Shown here: positions 44,088 to 53,343 of the stretch, in pieces | Layout of the letters: each line of letters opens with the position of its first letter | Numbering within the stretch: the stretch's first letter is position 1 | Notes under the pieces: model-generated | Told to the model about the DNA's origin: nothing | What the model saw: the letters and a program-made list of their open reading frames with translations, nothing else | The model's database searches: none | Source: Neopararhizobium haloflavum | GTDB lineage: Bacteria; Pseudomonadota; Alphaproteobacteria; Rhizobiales; Rhizobiaceae | Assembly: GCF_002750855.1 (NCBI RefSeq) | Contig: NZ_NWUC01000007.1 | Coordinates: 248,001 to 312,000 of the forward strand | Direction: 5' to 3' | Length of the DNA: 64,000 nucleotides | Translations under genes and position numbers: made by a program

Positions 44088-44924
44088 ATGGCCTACAGAA
44101 CGCTATTGAACGTTGCGGGGATCGGGCAGGGCGACGGCGACATCAACATCGCGCTTGATCTGTGTGAGGAGATCAACGCGCATCTCTCGCTCTTTCTCAT
44201 CGGGATCGCCGCCCCGCCCCCGGTCGGCGAATATGCCGTCGGACTTTCCGATGCCTGGCTCGAAGAGCGAGAAGAGGACCTTTCCCGGCTGGGCGAACGC
44301 GCTGAGGCGCTGGAGTCGATTCTGGCAAGGCGCGGACTGTCGGCCGACCTTGCGAGCGAATATGTCGAGCAGGCTGCAGCGGACAATGCGATCGGGGTGC
44401 GCGCCCGCTATGCCGACCTGGCAATGGTCGGCCCCGATACGCTTTCGACGGTCAATCTCAAGCGCTGCATCGCCGACGGGGTGCTCTTTCACGCCCAGCG
44501 CCCGCTGCTTCTGGTCCCTTCCGCCGGCAAGGTCAGCCTTCGGCCGCGCAAGATTCTCGTCGGATGGAACTCAAGCCTCGAGGCGGCGCGCGCGGTACGC
44601 GAAGCGGCGGACATGATCGCGGCGGCCGATGATGTGCGTATCGTCATGGTCGATCCGCAATCGACAGACCGCGCCAACGGCCCAGAGCCCGGCGCCGATG
44701 TCGCCGCCTTTCTGGCACGCCACGGCGCAAGGGTCACCGTCGACCGCTTGCCGAGCGCGGGAATGCCGGTCGCCGATCTGCTGAAACGGCACGCAACGGA
44801 CATGGCAGCCGACATGATCGTCGTCGGAGCCTATGGCCATACCCGGCTGCGCGAGCGGCTGTTCGGTGGCGTCACCCGGTCGATGCTGGACAGCGCACCG
44901 GTCCCCGTCTTCATGGCACGCTGA
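44088..44924 (+). CDS. Tandem universal stress protein
   Basis: A 278 aa two-domain USP. The C-terminal domain is canonical (RKILVGWNSSLEAARAVREA; DMIVVGAYGHTRLRERLFGG), while the N-terminal domain is less conserved, as in the paralogue at 40668. The ATG at 44088 has AGGAG eight nt upstream; an out-of-frame ATG at 44081 is ignored. It lies 70 nt after the ATPase and 9 nt before the cytochrome gene, so all three likely share a transcript. Confidence 0.9.
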   Translation: MAYRTLLNVAGIGQGDGDINIALDLCEEINAHLSLFLIGIAAPPPVGEYAVGLSDAWLEEREEDLSRLGERAEALESILARRGLSADLASEYVEQAAADNAIGVRARYADLAMVGPDTLSTVNLKRCIADGVLFHAQRPLLLVPSAGKVSLRPRKILVGWNSSLEAARAVREAADMIAAADDVRIVMVDPQSTDRANGPEPGADVAAFLARHGARVTVDRLPSAGMPVADLLKRHATDMAADMIVVGAYGHTRLRERLFGGVTRSMLDSAPVPVFMAR

Positions 44925-44933
44925 GAAACGGCC

Positions 44934-45257
44934 ATGCTCGTAGCGCCGCGCATCATCGCCTGTCTGGCGATCGTCCTTTATGGCGGCCTTGAAGCCCGCG
45001 CCGACCCGGAGGTCGGCCGGGCGCTGGCCACACAATACTGCTCCGGCTGTCACGCCATCGCAGAGCGAGGCACCAGCCCGCACCCACAGGCACCCACGTT
45101 CCGTTCGCTCTCCGAGCGCTATCCGATCGACGCCCTTGAGGAAACGTTCATCGACCGCATCGACACCGGACACGCAGCGATGCCCGTATTCGACGCATCC
45201 CCCCACCAGATCGCCGACATCCTGGACTACATCGCCACGGTGATGGAGGAGGAATGA
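44934..45257 (+). CDS. Small class I cytochrome c
   Basis: A 107 aa exported protein: a signal peptide (cleavage near EARAD), one heme c site CSGCH and a candidate distal methionine in HAAMPVFD. The remaining 70 residues fit a monoheme cytochrome c. It lies at the end of the low-oxygen operon; it could carry electrons to a high-affinity oxidase or other periplasmic partner, but no oxidase genes are nearby. Confidence 0.88.
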   Translation: MLVAPRIIACLAIVLYGGLEARADPEVGRALATQYCSGCHAIAERGTSPHPQAPTFRSLSERYPIDALEETFIDRIDTGHAAMPVFDASPHQIADILDYIATVMEEE

Positions 45258-45519
45258 TGGTGGGACACCGAGATATTCCCGAGTTCTGTCGATACCGGTA
45301 GCTCTGGGCTCGGCACGCATCGCAAAGTGGGCGGAACCCGCCACGCCAGAAGCCCTCTCTTTCAATGGTACGGACAAGAGCCGCATATCGTTGATTGGTA
45401 TGCGTTCCCCATGCTGCGTCGCAGCTTGCCAGTAACGGCACCAATGAGGCAGTGTTCGAACAACCATAGGGAGTAGGCAGAGGGGGACTGTTCGCAAAAG
45501 AAGAGCACCGAGGGGAGCG

Positions 45520-47517
45520 ATGAAATTCCATGCGCATTCGGGGAACCAGCAGGACAAGAGCGACTGGCAACCTCTTCGAGACCACTCGGAAAGCGTAGCT
45601 GCACTGGCGGCCTCGTTCGCCGAGCTGTTGGGACTGGAGCGCGCGGCCTATTTTGCAGGACTGCTGCACGACCTCGGCAAATATAACCCCGCGTTTCAAG
45701 AAAAGCTCGATGGAGCTCTCCTGGCGGTCGACCATTCTACTGCCGGGGCATTCATCTTGATCGACCGCCTGCAAGGCGAGATGCGTGCAGGACGCGCGAC
45801 GCCGATCGACGCGATGGCAGCGCAGCTGATCGCCTATTGCATTCTGGGCCATCACGCTGGGCTACCTGACAAGCATACCCAAGAGGCCGGATGCTATGTG
45901 CGTCGACTGGACGGGTTCAACGCCAAGCTTGACCCGAAATGGGAAAGCGAGGTGCCGTTCGATCTTCACGATCTGCTGCCTGAACATCTGGCGCGCCGCA
46001 TTTTCTCGCGCGGCGACAAAGGCTATTTCGACCTGTCACTCGTCGCGCGCTTCCTGTTCTCGTGTCTGGTCGATGCCGATTTCAAGGATACCGAAGCGCA
46101 CTACGCGACAATGGACGGCCGCCGGCTGGATCGCGACTGGTCGCGCCGTCAGGACCTGCTGCCAGCCTTCACGGCGACGCTTGATAGCGAACTGGCAGCG
46201 AAGGCCGCTGGCAACGCCGCGCTCAATCGGCTCAGAAGCGAAATCCTCGCCCATGCACGCGCCAAGGCTGAAGCCGGGCCCGGCCTTTTCACGCTCACCG
46301 TGCCGACCGGCGGCGGCAAGACGCTGACTTCGCTCGCCTTTGCGCTCGACCACGCGAAGGCGCACGGCCTTTCCCGGATCATCTACGCAATTCCATTCAC
46401 CTCGATCATAGACCAGACGGCGAAAATCTTCCGTGACATCCTCGGTGAAGAGCATGTGCTGGAGCATCACAGCGCCATCGAGGAAACGGCCAAAAGCGAA
46501 ACCAGCCGCCTGAAGCGGCGCGCGCCGGATACGCGCGACAGGCTGCGGCTCGCCATGGAGGACTGGGCCGCACCCGTCGTGGTGACCACCAATGTGCAAT
46601 TCTTCGAAAGCCTATTTGCCGCGCGCACCTCGCGGGCACGCAAGCTGCACAATATCGCGGGCTCGATCATCATACTCGACGAGGCGCAGACCATCCCGCG
46701 CCCGCTGCTCAGGCCCTGTGTTCGCATGCTGGACAGCCTCGCCCATGTGCTCGGTTGCACGATCGTTCTGTGCACGGCGACCCAGCCGGCGCTCGCGCAG
46801 AAGCGTGCCGACGGTAGGCCGGGTTTCGCCGGTGGGCTCGATCTGACGCCGGAGCGGGAGCTGGCGCCGGACCCGGGCGCCCTAGCCAGCCGGTTGCGCC
46901 GGGCGAGGATCAAAACCGCCGACAGGATGGAGAATGACGCGCTGGTTGAGGCGATCGACGGCGATCCTCAATCCCTCGTCATCGTCAACAGCCGCAAGCA
47001 CGCGCTCGAACTTTATCGAGCCGCCCGTCGAACAGAACTTGAAGGCCTCGTGCATCTGACAACCCGGCAATGCGCGGCACACCGCCGGGAAATCCTTGCC
47101 GATATCCGCTCGCGCCTCGCTTCCGGACAGTCCTGCCGGGTTATCGCGACGAGCCTTGTCGAAGCCGGTGTCGACCTCGATTTCCCGCGCGTTTGGCGGG
47201 CAGAGGCCGGCCTCGATTCAATTATACACGGAGGCGCGGATAGAAAATTCCAGCGCTCGCCCGACACCTGCTCGATGACGCGTCGCTTCCCCTCGCGCGG
47301 CCCCCTCGCCCCACACGGCGCTGCGTCACGAATGCCGACAAATTTCCGTCCGTCAGACCACCACGTTGCGGGGGTGATTTGCGAAATAGGCTTCGATGTT
47401 TCCGATCAGTTGATCGGCCAGGTTCTGGATGGCCTCACGGCTGGCCCAGGCGACGTGCGGGGTGACGATCACATTGGGCCTTTGGGCCAGCCGGTGGAGG
47501 ACATGTCCGTCTGCTAG
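45520..47517 (+). pseudogene. cas3: cas3 helicase-nuclease, C-terminally truncated remnant
   Basis: The first ~570 codons are a type I Cas3: HD nuclease (LLHDLGKYNPAFQEKL; ILGHHAGL), Walker A LTVPTGGGKTLTSLAFA, DExx box IIILDEAQTIP, motif III CTATQPAL and motif V VEAGVDLDFPRVWRAEAGLDS. At about 47236 the similarity stops: motif VI (QxxGRxxR) and the ~200-residue C-terminal domain are missing, and the frame runs on for ~95 unrelated codons, the last 165 bp antisense to the next gene. It has a good ribosome site (GAGGGGAG). There are no other cas genes and no repeat array in the window, so it is a relic. The HD layout resembles type I-C, but this is not certain. Confidence 0.85.
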
Positions 47518-48315
47518 CGGCTCGCTGGTGGCGACATCGAATCCGGCGGCACCGACCTGCCCTGCCTCCAATGCGGCTTCGAGGGCGTCTTCGTCGACCA
47601 GCCCGCCGCGGGCGGTGTTGATGAGTATCGGCTGCCTCTCCATCCGGTCGAACTCCGCCTTGCCGATCAGATTGCGGGTCGACGGCATGAGCGGGCAGTG
47701 CAGCGTGATCACGTCCGCGGTGCGGATCACCTCGTCAAACGGCGTATAGAGCGGACCCATGCCCGCAACGCCCTTGTAGGCGGCAAAGACGACATCCATT
47801 CCGAAGGCATCGCCCAGCCTGGCGACGGCCTTGCCAAGCGCCCCGTCGCCGATGATGCCGAGCCGGGCGCCGGACAGGTCGGCGATCGGATAGTCGAAAT
47901 AGCAGAACTGCGCGGCCTCCTGCCAGCGCCCGTCGATCACCGATTGACGGTAGGCAAAGAGGCTGCGCCGCAACGCAAGGACAAGTGCGAAGGTGTGCTC
48001 CGGAACGGTGCTGCCGGCATAGCCGCGTATGTTGCTGACCGTGACGCCTCTGGCCCGACAGGCGGAAAGGTCGATCCCGTCATAGCCGGTGGCCGCCACC
48101 GCGATGAGCTTCAGGTGCGGGGCGGCCTGGAGCGCTTCGGCGTCGATCGCGACCTTGTTCGTGATCACGACATCAGCGTCGTGGATGCGTTCGGCCACCT
48201 CGTTTGGGGCGGTGCGCGGATACGCCCTGACATCACAGGCAAAGTCCGGCTTTCGCAGGACCGTCTCGGCGCTGAGCGTTTCGCGGTCGAGGAAGACGAT
48301 CTGCTTTTGTCCCAT
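47353..48315 (-). CDS. D-2-hydroxyacid dehydrogenase (glycerate/hydroxypyruvate type)
   Basis: NAD(P)-dependent 320 aa enzyme that reduces a 2-oxoacid or the reverse. It has the dinucleotide motif GIIGDGALGKAVA, the catalytic Arg in NTARGGLVDEDAL, Glu in ATSEPL and His in TPHVAWASREA. The ending NVIVTPHVAW with NHPRNVV is typical of glycerate dehydrogenases (HprA). The start at 48315 shares a TGATG overlap with the Ldh-family gene. Enzymes of this type (SlcC) oxidise (S)-sulfolactate in Chromohalobacter in a similar gene setting. It is the last gene of the transporter-enzyme operon. Confidence 0.88.
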   Translation of the reverse strand: MGQKQIVFLDRETLSAETVLRKPDFACDVRAYPRTAPNEVAERIHDADVVITNKVAIDAEALQAAPHLKLIAVAATGYDGIDLSACRARGVTVSNIRGYAGSTVPEHTFALVLALRRSLFAYRQSVIDGRWQEAAQFCYFDYPIADLSGARLGIIGDGALGKAVARLGDAFGMDVVFAAYKGVAGMGPLYTPFDEVIRTADVITLHCPLMPSTRNLIGKAEFDRMERQPILINTARGGLVDEDALEAALEAGQVGAAGFDVATSEPLADGHVLHRLAQRPNVIVTPHVAWASREAIQNLADQLIGNIEAYFANHPRNVVV

Positions 48316-49382
48316 CAGCCGGCCACCTTCTGCTTCTGAGGCAAAGGCGGCGCACCGACCGTGCGCGCGATCACATGAAGATCGGCAAGCACGTTCTCCG
48401 GAAGCGCAATGCCGGTGCGCGTCACCTTTTGTTCGCGTTGCTTCTCGATCTCGCCCGGCATCAGGATCGCATCGAAGCCATCGGCCGTGGCGCACGCCTT
48501 CAGTTCTGTGACGAGATCGCGAACCCGCTCGGCAAGATGTGTGCCGACATGCGTTTTCGACACGTCAATCAGGAGGAGGAAGTGCCCGATATCCTGCGGC
48601 GTCACGAAATCACTGTAGAGATTGCCGAGAGATCCGGCGAAACGGCCGCCGGACAGCGCGCCGCACAGCACCTCCACCATGATCGCCAGCGCCGAACCTT
48701 TCGCGCCGGAGAGCGGCAGAACCACGCCCTTTTCTGCGCTGACGCCGCTGGTGGTCGGCTTGCCGTTGGCGTCGAGCGCCCAGCCTTCCGGAATAGTCTC
48801 GCCCCGCTTGGCGGCCTCCACGATCTTGCCGCGGGCCACCACCGACGTCGCCATGTCCATCAGGAGCGGCGTGTCGCCGAGGATCGGGGTACCGAACGTG
48901 ATGGGATTGGTCCCGATCACCGGTTCGCGGCCGCCGAAGACAGTCATGGAGGGCGGCGCATTGGTCATCCAAATCGCGATACACCCGGCAGCAACAGCCT
49001 TTTCGACGTAGTAGGACCCCGCTCCGTTATGGTTGGAATGGGCGATCGCGGCGGCGCAAACGCCGTTCTCCCGGGCGATGGCGAGGGCGGCGTCCAGTGC
49101 GCGTTCGCTGACGACCGGCCCCGGGCCATTGTCGCCATCCACATGAAGGAAGGAGGGAGCCGTGCGCTCGAATTTGACCTGCGGCGCGGCCTTGACCACA
49201 CCCGCCTTGATGCGTTCGGCATAGATCGGGATGCGCGTGAGACCATGCGAGGCATGCCCACGCAGATCGGCGTGCAGGAGAACGTTCGTCACGATCGATG
49301 CGTCGCCGGACGAAAGCCCGACGGCCTCGAAGACACCGCATGAGAATCGCGCCATCGCATCGGTCGAATACACGACACTCAT
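48315..49382 (-). CDS. Malate/L-lactate dehydrogenase family oxidoreductase (Ldh_2, ComC-like)
   Basis: A 355 aa NAD(P)-dependent 2-hydroxyacid dehydrogenase of the non-Rossmann YlbC/ComC family. Family signatures are LLHADLRGHASHGLTRIP, with the catalytic-site His, the AIAHSNHNGAGSYYVEKA segment and GTNPITFGTP. Members act on malate, ureidoglycolate, 2,3-diketogulonate or (R)-sulfolactate. Paired with a dehydrogenase of the other superfamily in the same operon, it could form a stereo-inverting couple on one hydroxyacid. It overlaps its neighbours on both sides. Confidence 0.88.
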   Translation of the reverse strand: MSVVYSTDAMARFSCGVFEAVGLSSGDASIVTNVLLHADLRGHASHGLTRIPIYAERIKAGVVKAAPQVKFERTAPSFLHVDGDNGPGPVVSERALDAALAIARENGVCAAAIAHSNHNGAGSYYVEKAVAAGCIAIWMTNAPPSMTVFGGREPVIGTNPITFGTPILGDTPLLMDMATSVVARGKIVEAAKRGETIPEGWALDANGKPTTSGVSAEKGVVLPLSGAKGSALAIMVEVLCGALSGGRFAGSLGNLYSDFVTPQDIGHFLLLIDVSKTHVGTHLAERVRDLVTELKACATADGFDAILMPGEIEKQREQKVTRTGIALPENVLADLHVIARTVGAPPLPQKQKVAG

Positions 49383-50275
49383 CGGCCTTCTCCTTCGCTA
49401 AGGCCATTCAACGTCTCGTAGAGCAGCCCCATCGCAGCGCTGTCGAGCCCTGCGTGGCCGTTGTTGCAGGTCGCGATCAGCATCTGGTGGGCAAGGTTAG
49501 TCGCCGGCTGCGTGATGTTGAAATGACTGCCCACCGCATTGGCGATGCCGAGGTCCTTACGCATCAGTTCTGCGCGAAAACCGGGTTGCAGGCTGTCGTC
49601 CAGATAGCGCAGCGCGTGTGCCTCCAATACGCCGCTCCGCGCCGCACCGGTGGAAAGCACCTCGCGCATGACCTTCGGGTCGACGCCAGCTGCTCGGGCA
49701 AGCCCGATCGCCTCGAAGACACCCATCATGTTGATCGAGACCATCAACTGATTGCAGGCCTTGACTGCCTGACCGGCACCAAGCGGACCAACATGGTGGA
49801 TGTTCTTGCCCATCGCCTGCAGAACATCTCTTGCGCGTTCGAAGTCCTTTCCCGCCCCACCGCACATGATGGTCAGCGTGCCGCTGTCGGCCCCCTTTGC
49901 CCCGCCGCTGACCGGCGCATCGATGACCGAGGCACCTGCCTTGGCGAGCGCCCGGGCGATTTCGGTCGTCTCGAAAGGTGCAATGGTCGAGCAATCGATC
50001 AAAAGGCCGTTGTCCCAACGACCCGCAGCCAGGCCCGACTCGCCCTCCACGAGCGCCCTCAATGCGCTGGCGTCCGGGACGCAGGTCACGATCACATCAC
50101 AGCGTGCCGCGAGTTCCGCCGGGTTTTCCGCAACGCACGCGCCGATCTTGCGAAAGATGTCTGCCTTGTCCGGCGAACGGGTCGTGACCACGAGGTCGAA
50201 GCCTGCTTCGGCCACGTTGCGTGCCATGCCGGCACCCATCACGCCGAGGCCGATGAATCCAATCGTCTTCTTCAA
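49379..50275 (-). CDS. Beta-hydroxyacid dehydrogenase (tartronate semialdehyde reductase/HIBADH family)
   Basis: A 298 aa NAD(P)-dependent enzyme: cofactor motif GFIGLGVMGAGMA, substrate-binding DAPVSGGAKGADSGTL, and the catalytic lysine in GQAVKACNQ. Family members reduce tartronate semialdehyde, 3-hydroxyisobutyrate-type aldehydes, succinic semialdehyde or 3-sulfolactaldehyde. The stop overlaps the Ldh gene start (ATGA) and it lies 19 nt after tctA, so it belongs to the TTT operon. The substrate is not known. Confidence 0.9.
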   Translation of the reverse strand: MKKTIGFIGLGVMGAGMARNVAEAGFDLVVTTRSPDKADIFRKIGACVAENPAELAARCDVIVTCVPDASALRALVEGESGLAAGRWDNGLLIDCSTIAPFETTEIARALAKAGASVIDAPVSGGAKGADSGTLTIMCGGAGKDFERARDVLQAMGKNIHHVGPLGAGQAVKACNQLMVSINMMGVFEAIGLARAAGVDPKVMREVLSTGAARSGVLEAHALRYLDDSLQPGFRAELMRKDLGIANAVGSHFNITQPATNLAHQMLIATCNNGHAGLDSAAMGLLYETLNGLSEGEGR

Positions 50276-50294
50276 TAGTCATCTCCGTGGTCGA

Positions 50295-51788
50295 TCATTG
50301 CGCGGTCCTTGCCTCGCGCCGGCGGAACATCGACAGCGCGACGACACCGACGACAACAGCTGCCAGAGACAGGGTGACCGGATTGGTGAGGAACGGTTCG
50401 AACGAGCCGCGGCTGCGCGTCAACGCCTGACGAACCGCCTCCTCGAACGGCGGCGTGATGATGAAGGCGATCAGGAGCGGGGCCACGGGAACGCCGGTTC
50501 GGTTGAACACGAAGCCGAGAACGCCGGCGCCGAGCATCACGAACACATCAAGGATGTTGTTGCGCGCGACATAGCTGCCTGCGACGCAGATGACCGCGAC
50601 GCAGGGCATCAGATAGATTTTCGGTATGCGCAGCGTCTGTGCCAGGACCCGCACGGCCGGATATCCGATCAACCCCATCAAGAGTGTCGAGGCGAGAAGC
50701 GCGAAGTAGATCGTATAGACGACGTCGGGCGAGTTGATGAAAATCAGGGGCCCCGGTGTGACACCCTGCAATACGAGCGCCCCGAGCAGGATCGCCGTCA
50801 CGGCATCGCCGGGAATGCCGAGCGCCAGGGTCGGGATGAAGGTCGCACCGACGACCGCATTGTTCGCGCTCTCAGACACCGCGACGCCGCGCGGGTCGCC
50901 CTTGCCGAACGTACCGCTTTTGCCGGCAGCACGCTTGGCATCCGCATAGGCGAGGAAGGAGGCGATGGTCGCGCCAATCCCCGGCAGAATGCCGATGCAC
51001 GATCCGATCGCCGAGGCCCGCGTCATCGGCATGACGCATCGTCCAATCTCACCGAGGCTCAGCCGGTTGGCGGTGGCATCTTCTGAGGAGAGGTCGAATT
51101 TCCGCGTCTGCTGGGAAAACTTTCGGGCAGCCTCCTCTATGATTTCTGCCACAGCGAAGAGGCCGACAAGCAGCGGAACATAGGTCAATCCATCCATCAG
51201 CGAGGTGCTGCCGAACGTGAATCGCGGGGTCCCCAGCATCGGGTCGCTTCCCACCGTCGCCAGCACCATGCCGATCGACGCGGAGAAAAGCCCCTTGACG
51301 AGGGAGGTGCCGGAAAGGATGCCGATCACCAGAAAGGTGAAGAAGAGCAGCGAGGCGATCTCGACGGGGCCGAACCCCAGCGCGAAATCCGCCAATTGCG
51401 GAGCAAGCAGGATCAGCAGTGCGATCGAGAAGACCGAACCGAAAAGCGAGGCGACGAGTGAGAGGCGCAGTGCCTTTGTCGCAAGCCCGCGCTGCGCCAT
51501 CGGATAGCCGTCGAAGATCGTCGCGGCGGAGGCGGGGGTGCCCGGGGCATTGAGCAGAATGGCCGAAACGGAGCCCCCGAAAATTCCCGAGCCGTAGAGA
51601 CCGATCAGCATGACCATTGCCTGGTTCGTGGGCATGAAGATCGTCAGCGGCACGGCGAGCGCAACCGCGATGTTGACCGACAGGCCGGGAATTGCGCCGA
51701 TGATCAGCCCGATCGTGACTGACAATAGCAGCGTCAGCAGCGTGAGCGGTTCGGTCAGCCCGGTGAGCGCCAGGAGCATGGGGTCCAT
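50295..51788 (-). CDS. tctA: Tripartite tricarboxylate transporter large permease (TctA family)
   Basis: A 497 aa membrane subunit with about 12 hydrophobic segments. Both TctA signature loops are seen: IIGAIPGLSVNIAVALAVP near the N-terminus and PGIGATIASFLAYADAKRA, then FIPTLALGIPGDAVTAILLG in the second half. Together with TctB and TctC it imports a carboxylate using an ion gradient. The gene name denotes family; citrate is not implied. Confidence 0.93.
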   Translation of the reverse strand: MDPMLLALTGLTEPLTLLTLLLSVTIGLIIGAIPGLSVNIAVALAVPLTIFMPTNQAMVMLIGLYGSGIFGGSVSAILLNAPGTPASAATIFDGYPMAQRGLATKALRLSLVASLFGSVFSIALLILLAPQLADFALGFGPVEIASLLFFTFLVIGILSGTSLVKGLFSASIGMVLATVGSDPMLGTPRFTFGSTSLMDGLTYVPLLVGLFAVAEIIEEAARKFSQQTRKFDLSSEDATANRLSLGEIGRCVMPMTRASAIGSCIGILPGIGATIASFLAYADAKRAAGKSGTFGKGDPRGVAVSESANNAVVGATFIPTLALGIPGDAVTAILLGALVLQGVTPGPLIFINSPDVVYTIYFALLASTLLMGLIGYPAVRVLAQTLRIPKIYLMPCVAVICVAGSYVARNNILDVFVMLGAGVLGFVFNRTGVPVAPLLIAFIITPPFEEAVRQALTRSRGSFEPFLTNPVTLSLAAVVVGVVALSMFRRREARTAQ

Positions 51789-51806
51789 TGCGACAGCCCT
51801 TGAACG

Positions 51807-52274
51807 TTAGTTGAAGAGAAGGCCGTCCGGCAGCGGGACGAGGAAAAGTCTGCGAAGAATCTGGTCCACCACGAGCGGCACCGTCACAATCAGAACGGCG
51901 GCTGCGATCCAGCTGGACACGCGATAGAGCCAGAAGACCGCCGCCAGGAACAGCATGGATGCGAACAGAAATCCGATAGCCAGCATGCCGAGGCTGTAAG
52001 CCGCGAACAGCCCGACTATCGCAAGCGCCAGGCCGATACCGCCCGGAGTGGCCGCCTCATCGTCTCTCGCTTCGCGCCCGGAGGTGGCGAACATGATGAT
52101 GCTGAAGACGAGAACCATGCCTCCAGCAAGGTTCGGCAGGGCCGTCGGCCCTACCGAATAGAAGTCACCGCTTCCCATCGCCATCTGGTTCGAGCCGACG
52201 GCCGGGACCATGACGGCCAGAAAGACCAGTATCGCGGCTGCCGAGAGGAAGGCGAGGATGCGGGTTGCGGTCAT
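51807..52274 (-). CDS. tctB: Tripartite tricarboxylate transporter small permease (TctB family)
   Basis: A 155 aa protein with four hydrophobic segments and the TctB-like opening in which SVGPTALPNLAGGMVL follows the first helix. It lies 18 nt upstream of tctA and 3 nt downstream of tctC, all on the minus strand. Confidence 0.88.
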   Translation of the reverse strand: MTATRILAFLSAAAILVFLAVMVPAVGSNQMAMGSGDFYSVGPTALPNLAGGMVLVFSIIMFATSGREARDDEAATPGGIGLALAIVGLFAAYSLGMLAIGFLFASMLFLAAVFWLYRVSSWIAAAVLIVTVPLVVDQILRRLFLVPLPDGLLFN

Positions 52275-52277
52275 CGT

Positions 52278-53252
52278 CTATTGCGCCGCCTCGGCACTGT
52301 CGTCTCCACCACCGTTTTCGAGCGCATTGGCAACGGAATCGGACATGCTGCGCATGGCGTCTTCGAAGTCAGCGCCGGAGAGATAACCCGGAGCGATGTT
52401 GCTGCGATCCGCCACGGTGGTGAATGCCTCCGATTCCATCGCCTGGGCGAACTTGTCCTGAAGGTATTTCACCACTTCGTCGGGAGTATCGGCGGGCGCG
52501 ACAAGCCCCTTCATGTTCTCCAGATTGACGTCATACCCGAGATCGGTCAGCGAGGGCACGTCCGGGATCTCCTCGGATCGATCGGATGTGGTGGCGACGG
52601 CGTTGATCGTGCCGGCCTCCATCTGTGCCTTGGCCTGGGCCGGCGTCACGATCGTCATGTCGATATGACCGCCGAGAAGCGCCGCCAGCGCGGGCGAACC
52701 ACCCTGATAGGGAACATGCGTCATGTCTATTCCGGCCTCCTGCGTGAAGACGATGAAGGCTGAGTGCAGGATGCCGGCAGGACCCGAGGATCCGTAGGCC
52801 AGTTCGCCCGGCTTCTCCTTCGCTGCTTCAACGACCGCGTCGACGCTGTCGAGCCCGCTTCCCTTCTTGGTGACCATGACCATGTGCTCACGGTTGACGC
52901 GAACCACACCGCGGAAATCGTCGAGGCTGTATTGCGTCTCCATGTGGTTGGGAACAGACGTGCTTTCGCTGCCCCCGGCAACCAGCAGCGTGTAGCCATC
53001 CGGCTCCGCTGCGGCGACCATCTCGGCCGCGAGCGTTCCTGAGGCACCAGGCCGGTTTTCGACGACCAGCGGAACCGGAAACTGTTCCTGCGCTGCCGAG
53101 GCGATAAGACGCGCGGTCTGATCCGTTCCACCACCGGGCGCGAAGCCCACGATGATGCGGATCGGCTTCTCCGGCACCCATTGTGCCGCGGCAGGTGCGG
53201 CGATCGTCGCTGCCAGGCCAAGGGCCAGAAGAGCGGGCTTTGCAAAGTTCAT
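52278..53252 (-). CDS. tctC: Tripartite tricarboxylate transporter substrate-binding protein (TctC/Bug family)
   Basis: Periplasmic binding protein, 324 aa, with a Sec signal (cleavage after AAPAAAQ). It starts with the Bug-family PIRIIVGFAPGGGTDQTARL and VVENRPGASGTLAAEMVA segments, and has the water-mediated carboxylate-binding region (ILHSAFIVFTQEAGIDMTHV, PYQGGSPALAALLGG). An acidic, low-complexity tail ends it. GGAGGT precedes the ATG. The ligand is unknown, but Bug proteins usually bind carboxylates. Confidence 0.93.
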   Translation of the reverse strand: MNFAKPALLALGLAATIAAPAAAQWVPEKPIRIIVGFAPGGGTDQTARLIASAAQEQFPVPLVVENRPGASGTLAAEMVAAAEPDGYTLLVAGGSESTSVPNHMETQYSLDDFRGVVRVNREHMVMVTKKGSGLDSVDAVVEAAKEKPGELAYGSSGPAGILHSAFIVFTQEAGIDMTHVPYQGGSPALAALLGGHIDMTIVTPAQAKAQMEAGTINAVATTSDRSEEIPDVPSLTDLGYDVNLENMKGLVAPADTPDEVVKYLQDKFAQAMESEAFTTVADRSNIAPGYLSGADFEDAMRSMSDSVANALENGGGDDSAEAAQ

Positions 53253-53343
53253 TTCAGTTACCTCCCTAACATGATCGTTTTGGGCTACCGGCCGCTTGAC
53301 CAGTCACGCCTGTTGCCGGTTCGCCTCCCTGTGCGGCGATGTC

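Noticed and set aside
45327-45345. Small GC hairpin after the cytochrome c gene
   Set aside because: The stem is only about 5 bp with no T-run; not enough to call a terminator.
45258-47352. CRISPR array next to cas3
   Set aside because: No direct repeats of 24-40 bp with regular spacers are seen on either side of the cas3 relic.
47353-53252. Sulfolactate pathway
   Set aside because: Dehydrogenase pair and transporter type fit, but no SuyAB sulfo-lyase is present; kept only as a comparison in the findings.
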